In this document: in pieces, positions 10,741 through 42,244 of the stretch
Numbering within the stretch: position 1 is the first letter of the stretch
Layout of the letters: each line of letters begins with the position of its first letter
Assembly: GCF_018143015.1 (NCBI RefSeq)
Contig: NC_054757.1
Span: 20,847,785-20,911,784, forward strand
Direction: 5' to 3'
From: Lytechinus variegatus
Taxonomy: Eukaryota; Echinodermata; Echinoidea; Temnopleuroida; Toxopneustidae
DNA: 64,000 nt
Notes under the pieces: generated by a model
Seen by the model: the letters and a program-made list of their open reading frames with translations, nothing else
The model's database searches: none
Told to the model about the DNA's origin: nothing
Position numbers and translations under genes: made by a program

Positions 10741-11020
10741 CCAGTCTAACCCCCAGGCCAAAAAATCAAAAAAGCCCCTCAATGTACCGTAGATTAAATA
10801 AGAAAGGTTCTGAGAAGAAAATTACAATTATGTTTGACTAATTGAAGGGTAACATTTTGAAATCATACTGTAGATTTTCTGCACCAAATTGATAACTCCC
10901 GAGATGGTTTTTCTTAATTTGTTCCTGGACTTACATTCACAGCCTTCTCAAGTCAAATCGCTCTTCTAATAATAAAATGTGAAGCACACTTTGGATCCCA
11001 AGTATTGTACTTAATTCATT

Positions 11021-11732
11021 AAAGGGGAAAGACACCCTGACATAAACATTTATTGTAAAAAAAGCAGAAAATAATTAAAATGATATTGGTTAGGGTTTAA
11101 GGGAATCCATCAAAGCTATTAGAATTTCATATTTTAATGGTGACGTCATTTCCGAGCATTTTTTTTTTCAAATCTGGTGTAATAAAAAATATCAACGAAA
11201 TGTCATTTAAATAAAATGAAAATGTTTTTATTGTTTTTCATTTTTTTTTCAATTTCAATTTATGTCATTTACAGCATATCGAAGTAAAGTGGTCAAAATA
11301 ATTCAAATAACTTATATACAGACAATATTAAATTACAATATGTACAATACATTTTTCTATAAGTTGAACCAAACAAAGTATTGTATATTAGCAAAGTATC
11401 ATTACAGGATAAAATTCTTAGAAGATGGAGGGATCCACTAAAAAGCAGTGCTTGTATTGCGTGGACCCCTCTAAATAATTATTGTAGTATATGAACATAC
11501 ACATCATTTCACATCCGCTCCTGAAAGGCTTTTTTAGTAATCATGAACCACGGATTAAAAATTTGAGAAGTATAGTATAATATGGGGCACCTGCTCGTGT
11601 ATAACATCACAGATCAAAAACTCAAACTTCTAATAACTTACTCAATCTTTGATGGGTGTTTCTGTAAACCTTCACCAATAATTTTTTCTGCTATATTTAC
11701 AGTAAATCAGTTGTCAGGGTGAATTTCCACTT
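11021..11732. mobile_element. fold-back MITE family F3 with LINE-tail insertion
   Basis: The left end AAGGGGAAAGACACCCTGAC and the right end (reverse complement AAGTGGAAATTCACCCTGAC) form an inverted repeat, with further inner matches around ATCCATCAAAG and a TGACGTCAT word. Relatives lie at 15,905-16,360 and, split, at 32,465-35,560. The middle (about 11,240-11,500) is a minus-strand LINE 3' UTR ending in ATTGAAATTGAAA-like repeats. Confidence 0.7.
11240..11500 (-). mobile_element. LINE 3' UTR fragment
   Basis: Read on the minus strand, it contains GCTTTTTAGTGGATCCCTCC and ends in A-rich AAATTGAAATTGAAA repeats. The same sequence in the opposite orientation is at about 1,880-1,930. No coding part is left. 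Confidence 0.5.
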
Positions 11733-12394
11733 CAAAACAGGCCGATAGAATTGTACCTAAGAAAAGCCTATAAATTTGAAATAAAATCTTTGATTCGCTA
11801 CACATTTCCAAATTCATGCGATAACTCCATAGACTAGCTGCATTGAGGTAGACCCTATTGCTCTGAAAAATTAAACACTGATTGCTATTATCATATCATT
11901 TACAATAAACTTTATAAATATCAATATCTATTCTGATCCATTATGATATTGAAATATGAAAAATTACTTTTATTACAGTACGTTTTGTTATTTTTCTGCT
12001 TTCCAAGTAATGCAAGTGGTTCGAAGAAATCCCGAACTTGTCTATTGCAGTGTGTTAATGGTAGCGCACATTTTGGTGTTTACATTAAACCTTGTTTGGT
12101 ATGTATGTGATGAAGTGCTGTTCTACTCTACGAATGGCCAAGATAAATCCTGTCATCACTCACTCATCGAAATCATGTTGGCATGAAAATGCTTGAGTTT
12201 AATCATGTCAACGATAAAGTATAGAGCTCACCTAAAATGAAAAAAAAAAATCTAAATAATATATTTTCAGTTCATAATGCTCATTCCGTCGATAGGATTC
12301 CATTCAAGGCCAATAATTATGACCGATGTTAACTGGAAGGCTCAGCCTTTTCCTTATTGATGTAGCAAGTCATGATCTATACCTCAGGCATTTT

Positions 12395-12790
12395 AAACTC
12401 TGCCATATTTACCTCTGCCATTTTTACCTCTGCCATTTTTACCTCTGCCATTTTTACCTCTGCCATTTTCACCTCTGCCATTATTACCTCTGCCATTTTT
12501 ACCTCTGCCATTTTTACCTCTGCCATTTTCACCTCTGCCATTATTACCTCTGCCATTTTTACCTCTGCCATTATTACCTGTGCCATTATTACCTTTGCCA
12601 TTTTTACCTCTGCCATTATTACCTCTGCCATTTTTACCTCTGCCATTTTTACCTCTGCCATTTTTACCTCTGCCATTTTCACCTTTGCCATTTTTACCTC
12701 TGCCATTATTACCTCTGCCATTTTTACCTTTGCCATTTTTACCTCTGCCATTATTACCTCTGCCATTTTTACCTCTGCCATTTTTACCTG
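12395..12790 (-). repeat. 15-bp minisatellite, right arm of TU-like element
   Basis: About 26 copies of the complement of the 10,357-10,740 unit (plus-strand reading ACCTCTGCCATTTTT). Open frames on both strands here (12,326-12,874 plus; 12,377-12,850 minus) are products of the 15-bp period and not genes. Confidence 0.95.
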
Positions 12791-12803
12791 GCACCACACT
12801 CGC

Positions 12804-13140
12804 ACCACACTAGACACAGCCCACCTATTCGCATTCAAATCTCTTTTCACTTTCAGTTTATCCCATTTCTGTAAATGTAAACTTATTGTTGCCTGACTTT
12901 GTTGCCAGGCGTCTTCCTTCCTCTATACAACCCATAATATATTTTTGTAATTTTTTTAATGAAGGTACCCGACCTTCAGCTCTGGAATTAAATATTGCAT
13001 ATTTATTGCATATCTAATAAAAGAATAACAGAATTGACACATTTAATTCTAAGAGAATTTCCAGGTAATCCTAAGAATATTTCCCTCAAATTCAAAGTTC
13101 TTAATTCAACTAAACAAAAATGATCAACAACGAATTGCCA
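12804..13140. other. spacer, nothing recognised
   Basis: No ORF with family signals, RNA gene or element end was found between the TU-like element and the F2 half-element. Confidence 0.4.
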
Positions 13141-13148
13141 CAGAGGTT

Positions 13149-13428
13149 TAAAGGGAATGAAACCTTTGGAACAAGTATAAGTTTGTGTCAAAACTGAAAA
13201 ATCAAAGAATAAGAACAAAGAGAGATTGAGAAAAATCAGACAAATAATGAGAAAGTAATGAGCATTTGAATATTGCAATCACTAGAGCCATGGAGTCCTC
13301 CCATTGGCAATGCGACAAGGATGTGTGATGTCACATGTGAACAAATTTTCCTTTGATGGACTATAAAATACTCCCAAAATTTCTCTTTTTGCTTTTTCTT
13401 TTAATATGGTGATACAAAGCTGGGACGA
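13149..13428. mobile_element. half copy of fold-back MITE family F2
   Basis: The segment matches one arm of the palindromic element at 53,250-53,864 in reverse orientation; shared words include GAAACCTTTGGAACAAG, ATGTGATGTCACATG and TTGGCAATGCGAC. Only one arm is present. Confidence 0.65.
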
Positions 13429-13554
13429 TCTGCTGTTCCACTTCACAAATTTTCGACAAAGACCTCCCAGCTGTTCATTGTTATTCGTTAAGCATTTTCA
13501 ATGCATTATTCTATGTTCTTGAGAATGTTCAGCTCCGCGGTGCAAAAACTCATT

Positions 13555-13869
13555 GGCCAGTAATTCTTTAGTCGGGTTTAACTTAAACTCAGGTTTAAAG
13601 TTGTGTTTTAAGTATGGATGGCCAATTGTTACATAAATCGCTAACAGTAGAGATATCATATTTCAGCTCATTTGGCTCTTATATCATTCATAATTGTCTA
13701 TAGGAAGTACAAATAGATCACTGTGTTCACCATTGATGAATCAGGAAAGAGCACAGTAGACATAAAAAATATACAAGGTAATAACATTTTTGTTACTTTT
13801 GGCTTCCCATAATTTTAGGACAGAGTTAGATCATGGTCTAAGTTAAACCTGACTTCAGAAATACGGGCC
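13555..13869. mobile_element. short TIR element with GGCC...GGCC ends (copy 1)
   Basis: The ends GGCCAGTAATTCTTTAGTCG and CTTCAGAAATACGGGCC form a terminal inverted repeat. About 315 bp, non-coding, and nearly identical in its interior to 15,579-15,879. A PIF/Harbinger origin is possible from the GG/CC tips and length, but this is only an inference. Confidence 0.65.
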
Positions 13870-14966
13870 ATCATGGTTAAATTCACTCGATCTACTTTTA
13901 ATTTTCGTCTGATCACATTCCGGTCCAATCATCAACTTGGGCCAGATTTTTAAATTTTCACTTCGTCTTTTTATCATTTTACTCTTTGTCAACGACCTGA
14001 GGAGTATAGAGGAAACACCCCCGGGGACATCACTGCTTATCGTTTGGCTCATCAACATTCCCGAAATCAATTTAGATATTTCTAGTCCGATTCAAATGGA
14101 ATCGTTAGTATATCTCTCTTTGAAATTATTTATGCATATCTATTGGTATCTCCAGCGTGTGCACGTTTGCTTGGTTATGGAATAAAAATATCACACTTAA
14201 TAATTCACAAACTTAGACAAATTCGTTTGATATCATGAGTTTTATTACTTTAAGAGCAGTTTGTGTAAAATAACTACTCTTCTTCTTTCTCGCTTTCCCC
14301 ATATTTCTGTACATCTTTTTACACATCATGAACAACTACCTCTACTTCTATAGCAGTGGTTTCACCTTGGAGAATTCACGAGGCTGAACAAAAATTATCA
14401 TAATTACTGTTTTCAAATTGAACAAAAAAGTTGAGACCCGTAACACAAATCATCATATCATCGTGGCACATGTTTCTATAAATATACGATTGACAATCAA
14501 ACGTTAATCAAGCGTGAATACGATTGATCGCTAAAATGGGACACTGTCTGCGTTCCGGTTGGGTGTTTCAGTTGGTTCCAGTTGGGTGTTTCATAAAGGT
14601 GTAAGTTAAGAACTTTAAGAACTACTGGTGAACCTTACGCGTCGAATAATCACCAATAAATATTTAATGGTGAATATCCTTCACCAAAAGTAATACCCGA
14701 GGTCAAAGGCCTGAGTGATTTATTATCATAATAATGGTAATAATAGTGCTGAAATTGATAATAATGGCAACAGTAATTTCCACACGCATGATCATAATCA
14801 TCATTATTATTCCTTTCTTTATTAGTACCATATTTATCATTATTGTCATTAACATCGATTAGGATATTAATTATTATAGTAACAATGAAAATGATAATAG
14901 GATAGTAATATAACCAAATATCTATGACACCAATTGAAAATACAATGGTATAAACAACATCAATAA

Positions 14967-15250
14967 TAATAATAATAATAATAGGCATTTATATAGCGCC
15001 ATCTATCTAGAAATATTCTATTCCGAGTCGTGTTGTTATTATTATTACCCCGGCTTTAGCTCGAGCTGCCTTTCAGCGCTCATGCATTCAAGGAATTAAT
15101 CCTGCCGGGTACCCATTCACCTCACCTGGGTCGAGTGCAGCACAACGTGGATAAATTTCTTGCTGAAGGAAATTACGCCATGGCTGGGATTCGAACCCAC
15201 GACCCTCTGTTTCAAAGTCAAAAGACTTATCCACTGGGGCACAACGCTCC
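14967..15250 (-). mobile_element. tRNA-derived SINE, SURF1-like
   Basis: On the minus strand it starts with a tRNA-like head containing a box B-like GGTTCGAATCC and an A-box-like GTGGATAAGTC, followed by a conserved body (TTCCTTCAGCAAGAAAT, CACCTGGGT-type words) and a GCGCTATATAAATG(C) end with an ATT-repeat tail. ACATCAATAA flanks it (14,957-14,966 and 15,251-15,260). The duplicated locus has a near-intact empty site (GCATCAATAACAATG around 32,179), so it inserted after the A/B duplication. Confidence 0.88.
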
Positions 15251-15364
15251 ACATCAATAACAATGGAATTGTATTTTTCATTTATAAAATTACTAACTTT
15301 GCCCCGATCTTATAGTGCATATATTACATTCCTAACATTCCCTAAGTGAAGTCTTTTTTCGAAT

Positions 15365-25782
<10,418 letters not shown>

Positions 25783-26109
25783 TTATCTTGATGGTGGTCG
25801 GCAGGCGGAGTGAACACTTATTTAGTGCGCTCGGTTTTTCTTGACTAATTTAAGCATATTTGTTTGTACTTTGAGATCGTGTGTGCTAATAAAAGATTTG
25901 TGCGTGTTAGTTAAAAGGGGGCGTGGTAGGGCTTGGGTTGCCCTAAGATACATACTGGGGGATGGGCTTAAGTTATACAGGAAAAATCTGAGAGATAAAA
26001 TGAAAAAAAAAATGGAGATGTGAGAGGCGGGTAAAGAAGGTGTGTGCACGGAATATGTATGTGTAAAAGTAACAAGCAATCTGAATAGTTGGGTCAGCAA
26101 AATGTCGAT

Positions 26110-26530
26110 GGGAGACACATCCACGCTAACTTTGTGAGGACAGTAGCGCAACGTATGTGGAACGAGTTTTATTGAAGTTGTTTCAGTTTTAATTTAAATG
26201 ACTCGAGGGAGGGGCAATTTACAATCGAGGAGGGGAGGTTATTCCAGTCCTTTATCGTGCTTAACCTGGAGGAATGTTTGGTCTTGTTGTGTTCCGTTGG
26301 ACGAACTCATTCATCTTGATATCAACGAGACCGGTGTTCATTTTGTATAGCATACAAAGTCTAAGGTTTCTTCTTCTTGTCTGGAGAGATTCCCAACCAA
26401 GATCACTGAGTGCTTTAGTATCAGAGCCTTCCTACGATAGTTACCGGTACAAAATCTGGCAGCTTGTCGTTGAACTCTTTCTAATGATTGGATATTTGAC
26501 TTGGTGGTAGGGTCCCAAGCTGCTGCTGCT
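26110..26530 (-). mobile_element. CR1-like LINE 3' fragment
   Basis: The minus strand reads AWDPTTKSNIQSLERVQRQA then ARFCTGNYRRKA, the C-terminal region of CR1-like LINEs (V-WDP-T and RVQRRAAR boxes), then decays in other frames through SLISR and a 3' UTR. It lies just upstream of GST A and just outside the duplication. Confidence 0.7.
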
Positions 26531-26574
26531 GCAGTGGTCTCACCAGCATCAGGTAACCCGTGGCATTTGTTTTC

Positions 26575-26837
26575 TTAACACAAAGGTGTTGTAGTAGCAT
26601 GCAGGGTGTTGAACTTTTAACACCACAAATCACCGGAGAACAACGATTGTATGGTCTTCTATGTCTTCTATGTATAACAGTTAAACACCACATATTTTGT
26701 AATGTTATGTTACCTCTACACCCTTACCCTCATGGCCTCGTCTTTCTCGAAAGAGACCCTGATTAATTTGGTAAACATATCCGCCACACAATCGGTGAGG
26801 ACTTCAATGGTCGTCTCCTCATTGACGTTCCCGACCT
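26575..26837 (-). pseudogene. relic exon 3 of a GST C-like gene
   Basis: Positions 26,728-26,832 encode NVNEETTIEVLTDCVADMF and TKLIRVSFEKDEAMR, matching exon 3 of GST C at most positions, and end in a donor-like GTAAGG. The neighbouring 26,575-26,725 matches the GST C intron (46,440-46,550). The first 10 or so bases of the exon were cut off by an insertion, and the other flank resumes near 29,156-29,200 with the GST C intron 2 sequence and its CTA repeats. No other exons of this copy are seen. A fourth GST gene probably existed here. Confidence 0.85.
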
Positions 26838-27089
26838 TTCGTTAGAGAACGCGAACGCTTATTTACGACGGTAGTTGATTTTGGAAGAGACTTTTGGGCC
26901 CGTCGTAAAAGGCTGCCCTGCAATTTAAATTATGTGACATGAGGATTTTGTTTAGCTTTTGCATCTGCAACGGAAACATCAATCTGCGGTTAGTGTGCAA
27001 AATAGTATGGTAACAGCGACATATCCGATTTAGGGCGACTTTCCAGAGCCACATTTGGTTCCTCCCAGAGCTCGAGAGGCCGCCCGGGG

Positions 27090-27385
27090 GCCCACTTCCA
27101 TTGACGAGTGGATACCAGGTGCGAGCACGCGTAAAAAGGGAAAGAGTGGGCAAGTACGTTACGTATATAGGCCTATGTAACGTTTAGGGTGTCAAAAACG
27201 ATGTTTAAAATACTGAAAAGGGCATTTATTTCCAATACAAGTCTTGTACGGTTTCATAAGCCAAATTCTTGTTAAGGGATGCATTTTCATAATCTGGAAA
27301 AGACTTACTACCCTTGTTTAGGGTGCTTTTCGAAACCCCATGGTCGCGCCTGGTATCCACTCGTCAATGGAAATGGTTCCCCCCG
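27090..27385. repeat. inner inverted repeat of transposon E
   Basis: CACTTCCATTGACGAGTGGA followed by TACCAGG recurs in opposite orientation about 260 bp away. The same pair occurs in copy 2 at 33,387-33,683. It could be a separate MITE within E. Confidence 0.6.
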
Positions 27386-28009
27386 TTAATTTGAATCTAA
27401 TCACCCATTTCGGGGGAAAGTAGTACAAAATGACCATTGCATTGTGTGCTATAGAGGCATATCGTTTGTGTAGGAGGAGTAGGGAAAGGGGAAAAAAGGC
27501 AAAGTTGGGTGAGTTTCAGACGAATGAGCCTATTGCATAGTGCTGTATACATACATATCAGCGCATGCGAAACGGTTCAGCTGGAGAGGTGATCCGATCC
27601 ATGGAATCAATTGCCAGTGACCAATAATCCACATTAGATGCAACATCGATTCGATTGACTATAATGATCTATATCTTAGTCTGAATTCAGTAAGTTTTTT
27701 CCTCACTCAGTATGTACTTGATTTGTTTGAAAAAACACTTTCTTATCCATGTCACAATCTACATTTCGCATGTCTCCAGCCAGCTGGAGTCATTGATAGT
27801 CATGATAGTACAGTCCCGCCGCGAGCTCAGGCAGGCAAATGGCATGGCATGACATGGCATGCTGATATCGTATGAAAGAATTTTGCACACGAAAAGCAAG
27901 ATCTATAAGGCCTGTAACACAAATCTTAGCACCTATTGTAAAACAGTTTTCTACGTTCGATTGTATTGAATATAATGTACAATCAATCTAGAAAATCGAG
28001 TCTACGATA

Positions 28010-28092
28010 TGTCTGTAAAGCGCTTATAGAGACGTCGTTCTGATGTATTAAGCGCTATATAAATGCGGAATATTATTGTTATTATTATTACG
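28010..28092 (+). mobile_element. SINE/LINE 3' tail fragment
   Basis: The words TGTAAAGCGCTTATAGAGACG and TAAGCGCTATATAAATGCGG followed by ATT repeats are the typical 3' ends of echinoderm tRNA-type SINEs and their partner LINEs. No tRNA-like head is present. It splits a GTAACACAAA-type element (27,906-28,116). Confidence 0.6.
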
Positions 28093-28125
28093 ATTAACCG
28101 TTAAGTTTTGTGTTACCAGACTCTA

Positions 28126-29111
28126 CAGTGCGTCCCAGAATATACGAAACCGAGATAGTAGTGATGATTTATCATAACTTTGAAATTGAAATTTTATTTA
28201 CCACAATCTTCATAAAAAACATACAAATCAAGAAGTATAAATATTTCAATAGGATACATTATAACAAAAGTGAGTATATTTAAGAATAGTGGAAGGATCA
28301 CTGAGAAGTTACAAGGAACTTATAACTTAATCATAAATAAAATAGACAATGACCTACCAACGTAAAGCTTAGGTTCTCCTCTTTCATCTGATACTACTTA
28401 GAATATTCCTCATCCACGCATGAGTGAGCAAAAAACAATTCAAAGAAAGGATGCCAAAAACTCATTTGGCGGGGGGTATCTAAATTTTTGTTTAAAGTCC
28501 ACGACTAAAAAGTTCAATATCTGCTCTTTTATTTGATACCTTAATCACGAAAAATGGTTAAGAAGTAAAAAAGTTATGATCCCTCGAAACAATGCTTGTA
28601 TTTCCATAATTTCATTAAATAAACGTGTTTTCACCAGTTTCCCACAGAAGCTATCGCACGGTAACAAAAGAGTTAATGCATGGCTGATCGTCAACAAAAC
28701 GGAGCGTCTCTCCAGTATGCGCTAGTTCGAGTGAGTTAAAACGCTAGCCTGTAAGACCTCTTCATTTTATGAAATTATTGAAATTCAAGCCTTATTTCAA
28801 ATAACCAGAACTTTGTTATTCCTCGACCATTTTCTGTAATTGAGGTATCAAACTAAAGAGCAGATATTGAACTTTTTAAAAATGTGGTTTTCTTTTTAAA
28901 ACCCAGATACGGCCCGCCAAGTGACTTTTTGGAATCCCCTTTTCAAATTGTTTTTGCTCACTCATGCGTGAATGAAAAATAATGTAAGTAATTTCAGATG
29001 AAAGAAGAGATTCTAAGCTTTAATATGGTAGGTCATTTGTCTATTGTATTTGTGATTAAGTACTGATAAATCATCAATAAATCTCGGTTTCGTTTTTTGT
29101 GGGACGCACTG
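28126..29111. mobile_element. Tc1/mariner-type fold-back MITE with TA duplication
   Basis: The ends CAGTGCGTCCCA and GGGACGCACTG form inverted repeats flanked by TA (28,124-28,125; 29,112-29,113). The inverted arms extend several hundred bp inward with mismatches (for example AGTGAGCAAAAA / TTTTTGCTCACTCA and AGTTCAATATCTGCTCTTT / AAGAGCAGATATTGAACTTT). Non-coding, 986 bp. Confidence 0.85.
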
Positions 29112-29263
29112 TAATGTCGCGTTGTAGAGGTTTGCGAAAGGTGGCTATTAATCACACACATCCGTATCATACATAAAGAATGCAGGTATAATCAATCATT
29201 GTACTACTACTGCTGATGCTACTTCTACTACTACTAATACTACTACTACTCCTACTACTACTA

Positions 29264-29547
29264 CACTGTTAGAAAATTTATCCTTGAAATAAAAGAAGTT
29301 CCTGCAGCAGAGTCTCGTGAGCACCTGTAATCTTACCGATTTGCGTAATCTTACAAGAAATTGGTATTTGGAGTATGGAATCTTACAAATTTCCTTGAAT
29401 AAAACATCCTTTTCCCCTTTTTAAACAGACCTGTTCTGTTAAATTACAGAAAAATTCCTGTTTTATGAATTTACAGAATGATTCTGTTATTGCTTTCTGC
29501 AAAATCTTCTGTTTATTTTCTGTACAATCACGTTTTTTTTAACAGTG
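29264..29547. mobile_element. TACACTGTTAG-type short TIR element, copy 2
   Basis: Nearly identical to 16,579-16,861 throughout; ends CACTGTTAGAAAA and TTTTTTAACAGTG with TA flanks. It is inserted directly in a CTA-repeat stretch (29,205-29,263 and 29,551-29,572). Confidence 0.8.
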
Positions 29548-29575
29548 TAGCTCTACTACTACCATTACTACTCAT

Positions 29576-29667
29576 CATAGGCGGCGGAAGCGGGGGGGAC
29601 GGGGGGACGTGTCCCCCCCTAAATTTTAGGTGGGGGGGACGGTCCCCCCTAAATTTTGTTTTGATAA

Positions 29668-29702
<35 letters not shown>

Positions 29703-29789
29703 TGTCAATTTTTTTCCTGCGTCCCCCCCTAAATTCACGTGGACCCCCTTGACACGTGTGTTGTCCCCCCCTAAAATTTAGGAAAATGA

Positions 29790-29832
<43 letters not shown>

Positions 29833-29931
29833 TCTCAAAAATTTTTGGGTCGCTTGTCCTATTTTTTACATGTGTCCATCCCAAAATTTCAGGTGGACAC
29901 CCCCTAAATTTATTGGCTTCCGCCGCCAATG
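29576..29931. mobile_element. hAT-type MITE with 8-bp duplication CTACTCAT
   Basis: The ends CATAGGCGGCGGAAGC and GCTTCCGCCGCCAATG are near-perfect inverted repeats. CTACTCAT precedes (29,568-29,575) and follows (29,932-29,939). The interior consists of long T runs and repeated GTCCCCCCCTAAATTT words. A second hAT-like start (CATAGGCGGATCCAGG) follows at 29,937 with no matching right end found. Confidence 0.85.
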
Positions 29932-30179
29932 CTACTCATAGGCGGATCCAGGGGGGCGAGGGGCTTGGGTCCCCTTTGGCGGAGCAAAAAAAAGAAGAGG
30001 AAAGAAAGAAAAAAAGAAGGGAAAGAAAAGCGGAAAAAGAAGAGCGAAATAAGAGGAGTGAGACGAGTGAATAAATAAAATAACGTCCGGGGAAGACTTC
30101 GAATATGATTTAAAAATATATATTTCATGTCACTTTATTAAATTTTCGCTCGCGCTTCTTTTTAAAGACGATACTAGAA

Positions 30180-30748
30180 GTTTCCAGAATAGTTAATGAT
30201 TTGTATATAAGCTGGCAGTTTCTTCAAGGACATCATCAGATCAGAACTCAGAGCTTCACGCCAGACTTTAAGTCAGAGCATATAGTTTATTTTCAACTGG
30301 AATACAACATTTATCTTCTGTGGAATAATCTGCACGCCATCAATAAACTGTTGCAGATACTTTGAGAGAGGAATTCTCAGTTCCCGAGATCAACCTGTTT
30401 TAATGAACGCTTTTCAACTCATGGATTCCTGAAATTGACTGTTCATCATCAACATCATCTTCACGGACATTTCAACTTGTTAAAGTGACTCTTGATGTTT
30501 TATCGTACTTCAACATCTGTTTCATCATCGCCATAATTGTGAACTCTAATTTAAGGAATCTTCCCTAAACAACTGGGATTTTATTTGGATCTAATATCAT
30601 AACCTTGGATTGAACATCTAACTCTCCAAGACATGTAAGATGTTTTGTTTTTGTTTTGTTGATTGATCTACATGTATTTCCTGTAATAAAAAGAAGAAAT
30701 CAAATTTAAAACTAAATTTTCATTGTTATTTGTCGCAGTATCGTAACA
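30180..30748 (+). mobile_element. LTR-like segment (fossil), left of GST B duplication
   Basis: A TATA-like GTATATAAG near 30,204, a poly(A)-signal-like AATAAAAAG near 30,683 and a right end reading CAGTATCGTAACA are the usual parts of a Gypsy-type LTR. The right end abuts exactly the point where homology with the GST A region begins (30,749). The left end was not found and no internal coding region is present; a solo or partial LTR is likely. Confidence 0.35.
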
Positions 30749-32260
30749 GTTTGGCTCATCAACGTTCCCGATATCAATTTAAATATTTTTAGTGCGATTC
30801 GAATCAAATTGTTAGTATATCTCTCTTTGAATTATGCATATCTATTGGTATCTCCAGCGTATGCACATTTGCTTGGTTTCGGAAAGAAAAAATACACTTA
30901 ATAATTCGCAAACTTAGACAAATTCGTTTGATTTCATGAGTTGTTTTATTACTTTAATAGCAGTTTTATGTAAAATAACTACTCTTCTTCTTTTTCGCTT
31001 TCCCCATATTTCTGTACATCTATTTACACATCATGAACAACTACCTCTACTTCTATAGCAGTGGTTTCACCTTGGAGAATTCACGAGGCTAAGCAAGAGA
31101 CAATCGCTATGAAACCCTGTTGTCAAATTGAACAAAAAAGTTGCGATCGGGGACCCGTAACACAAAGCTTATCAATGTAAACATTTTTCTACGATTGACA
31201 ATCAAACGTGAAAATCAAGAGTATACGATTGATCGCTAAATAGGACCCTGTATGAGTTCCAGTTGGGTGATTAAAAACGAAACGGACACCTGTGCCAATA
31301 TGAGAGTTTTATGAAAAACTATTTCCGGGCAGTGAATGTGGCTTTTTCAGGTAGATACTCGTGTGTCAATATTATTACTTGAACATATTCAGGTGTGAAA
31401 CATGTATAGCCGGTCACCAATCAATTCACCAAAGTAATAAGCCAGTTTGTAGTTCCTTTCTGCGCATGATCAAAATATTTTACGCATGATCAGAAGAAGG
31501 TCATTTGTACTAAAGTGACATGGTGCTTTAAAATCTAATGAGATAAGCACCAACTTTGATGTCTTGATTATTCATATATTCTTTTGAATTGTTTTCATTT
31601 ACATCCACAAAAAACAACAATGCTTCCACGAACGACTTGTATTTCACAGTTTGTCAAGTACATTGTGCAACATGCTAAGATATGCATTCAAAGTAGGAAT
31701 GCAACAAATACCTTCATTAAGTGTTCATTGGTGTGCTATTCTAGTCACCTGATCTATTCAATTTCTTCATCCTGCTATGTAAGGCAAGCTTACGTAATAT
31801 CTTGCTTTGAAATCTGCCTATCATGATGAAAGAAATGAAAGGTCATTTGACCAAAATTGCCCATTAAGTAACTACGAACTGGTCTATACCTTAGGTCAAA
31901 GGCCTCGGTGATTTATAATCAAAATAATGGTAATGATGGTGATGATACTGATTATAATGAAAACAGTAATTTCACCATCATCATGATCATAATTACTATT
32001 ATTCCTTTCATTATTATATTTTCAATATTAGTACCATAATTCTCATTATTATTGTTATTAATAACATCGAAAAGGATATTGATTATTATATAAAATAACA
32101 ATAATAATGATAATAGGACTATTAGTAATAGCCAAATATTTATATGATACCAATTGAAAGTACAATGGTATAAACAGCATCAATAACAATGAAATTATGT
32201 TTTATGAAATCATCTTAAAGTGCATATTTTACATTCCCTAAGTGAAGTCTTTGTGCGAAT

Positions 32261-41943
<9,683 letters not shown>

Positions 41944-42244
41944 TTATCTTGATGGTGGTCGGCAGGCGGAGTGAACAGTTATTCAGTGCGCACGGTTTTT
42001 CTTGACTAATTTAAGCATATTTGTTTTTACTCTGTTTGAGATCGTGTGTGTTAATAAAGGATTTGTGCTTGTTAGATAAAAGGGGCGTGGTGGGGCTTGG
42101 GCTGCCCTAAGTTGTGTGCTGGGAGAGGTATTATAAGGGTATAAGTTAGGAAGAAGCTAAGAGAAAAAAAAGACACGGAGATGTGAGGTGGGAAGAGAAG
42201 GCGCGTGCACCGAATATGTATGGAAGAGAGACAAGTGTGGGGTG

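Larger units (their letters stand above)
10350..12794. mobile_element. TU-like fold-back transposon with 15-bp repeat arrays as inverted ends
   Basis: The two ends are opposite-strand arrays of the same 15-bp unit (GGTAAAAATGGCAGA): 10,357-10,740 on the left and its complement 12,395-12,790 on the right. CACACTCGC occurs immediately outside both (10,341-10,349 and 12,795-12,803), a candidate 8-9 bp target duplication. Published sea-urchin TU elements have long inverted ends made of 15-bp direct repeats and 8-bp duplications, and this fits. The middle (10,741-12,394) encodes no transposase; it contains an F3 fold-back element (11,021-11,732). A short plus-strand ORF at 11,998-12,186 has no recognised function. 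Confidence 0.75.
26838..29150. mobile_element. transposon E (copy 1) carrying nested insertions
   Basis: A non-coding element with GACCTTTCG / CGAAAGGT ends (26,834-26,843; about 29,140-29,147). Most of its left 1.2 kb is the reverse complement of 32,724-33,955. Inside it are an inner inverted repeat (27,090-27,385), a SINE-type tail (28,010-28,092) and a mariner-like element (28,126-29,111). It interrupts the GST exon relic. Confidence 0.6.

Noticed and set aside
11956-12186. 76-codon ORF with a hydrophobic stretch inside the TU-like element
   Set aside because: No family motif, no splice or promoter support, and the TU middle is otherwise non-coding; could be chance in AT-rich DNA.
10357-12790. 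CRISPR-like array
   Set aside because: Units are contiguous without spacers and the genome is animal.
29576-30128. ORFs in poly-T and poly-A rich DNA
   Set aside because: They are parts of hAT-like elements with long homopolymer runs.
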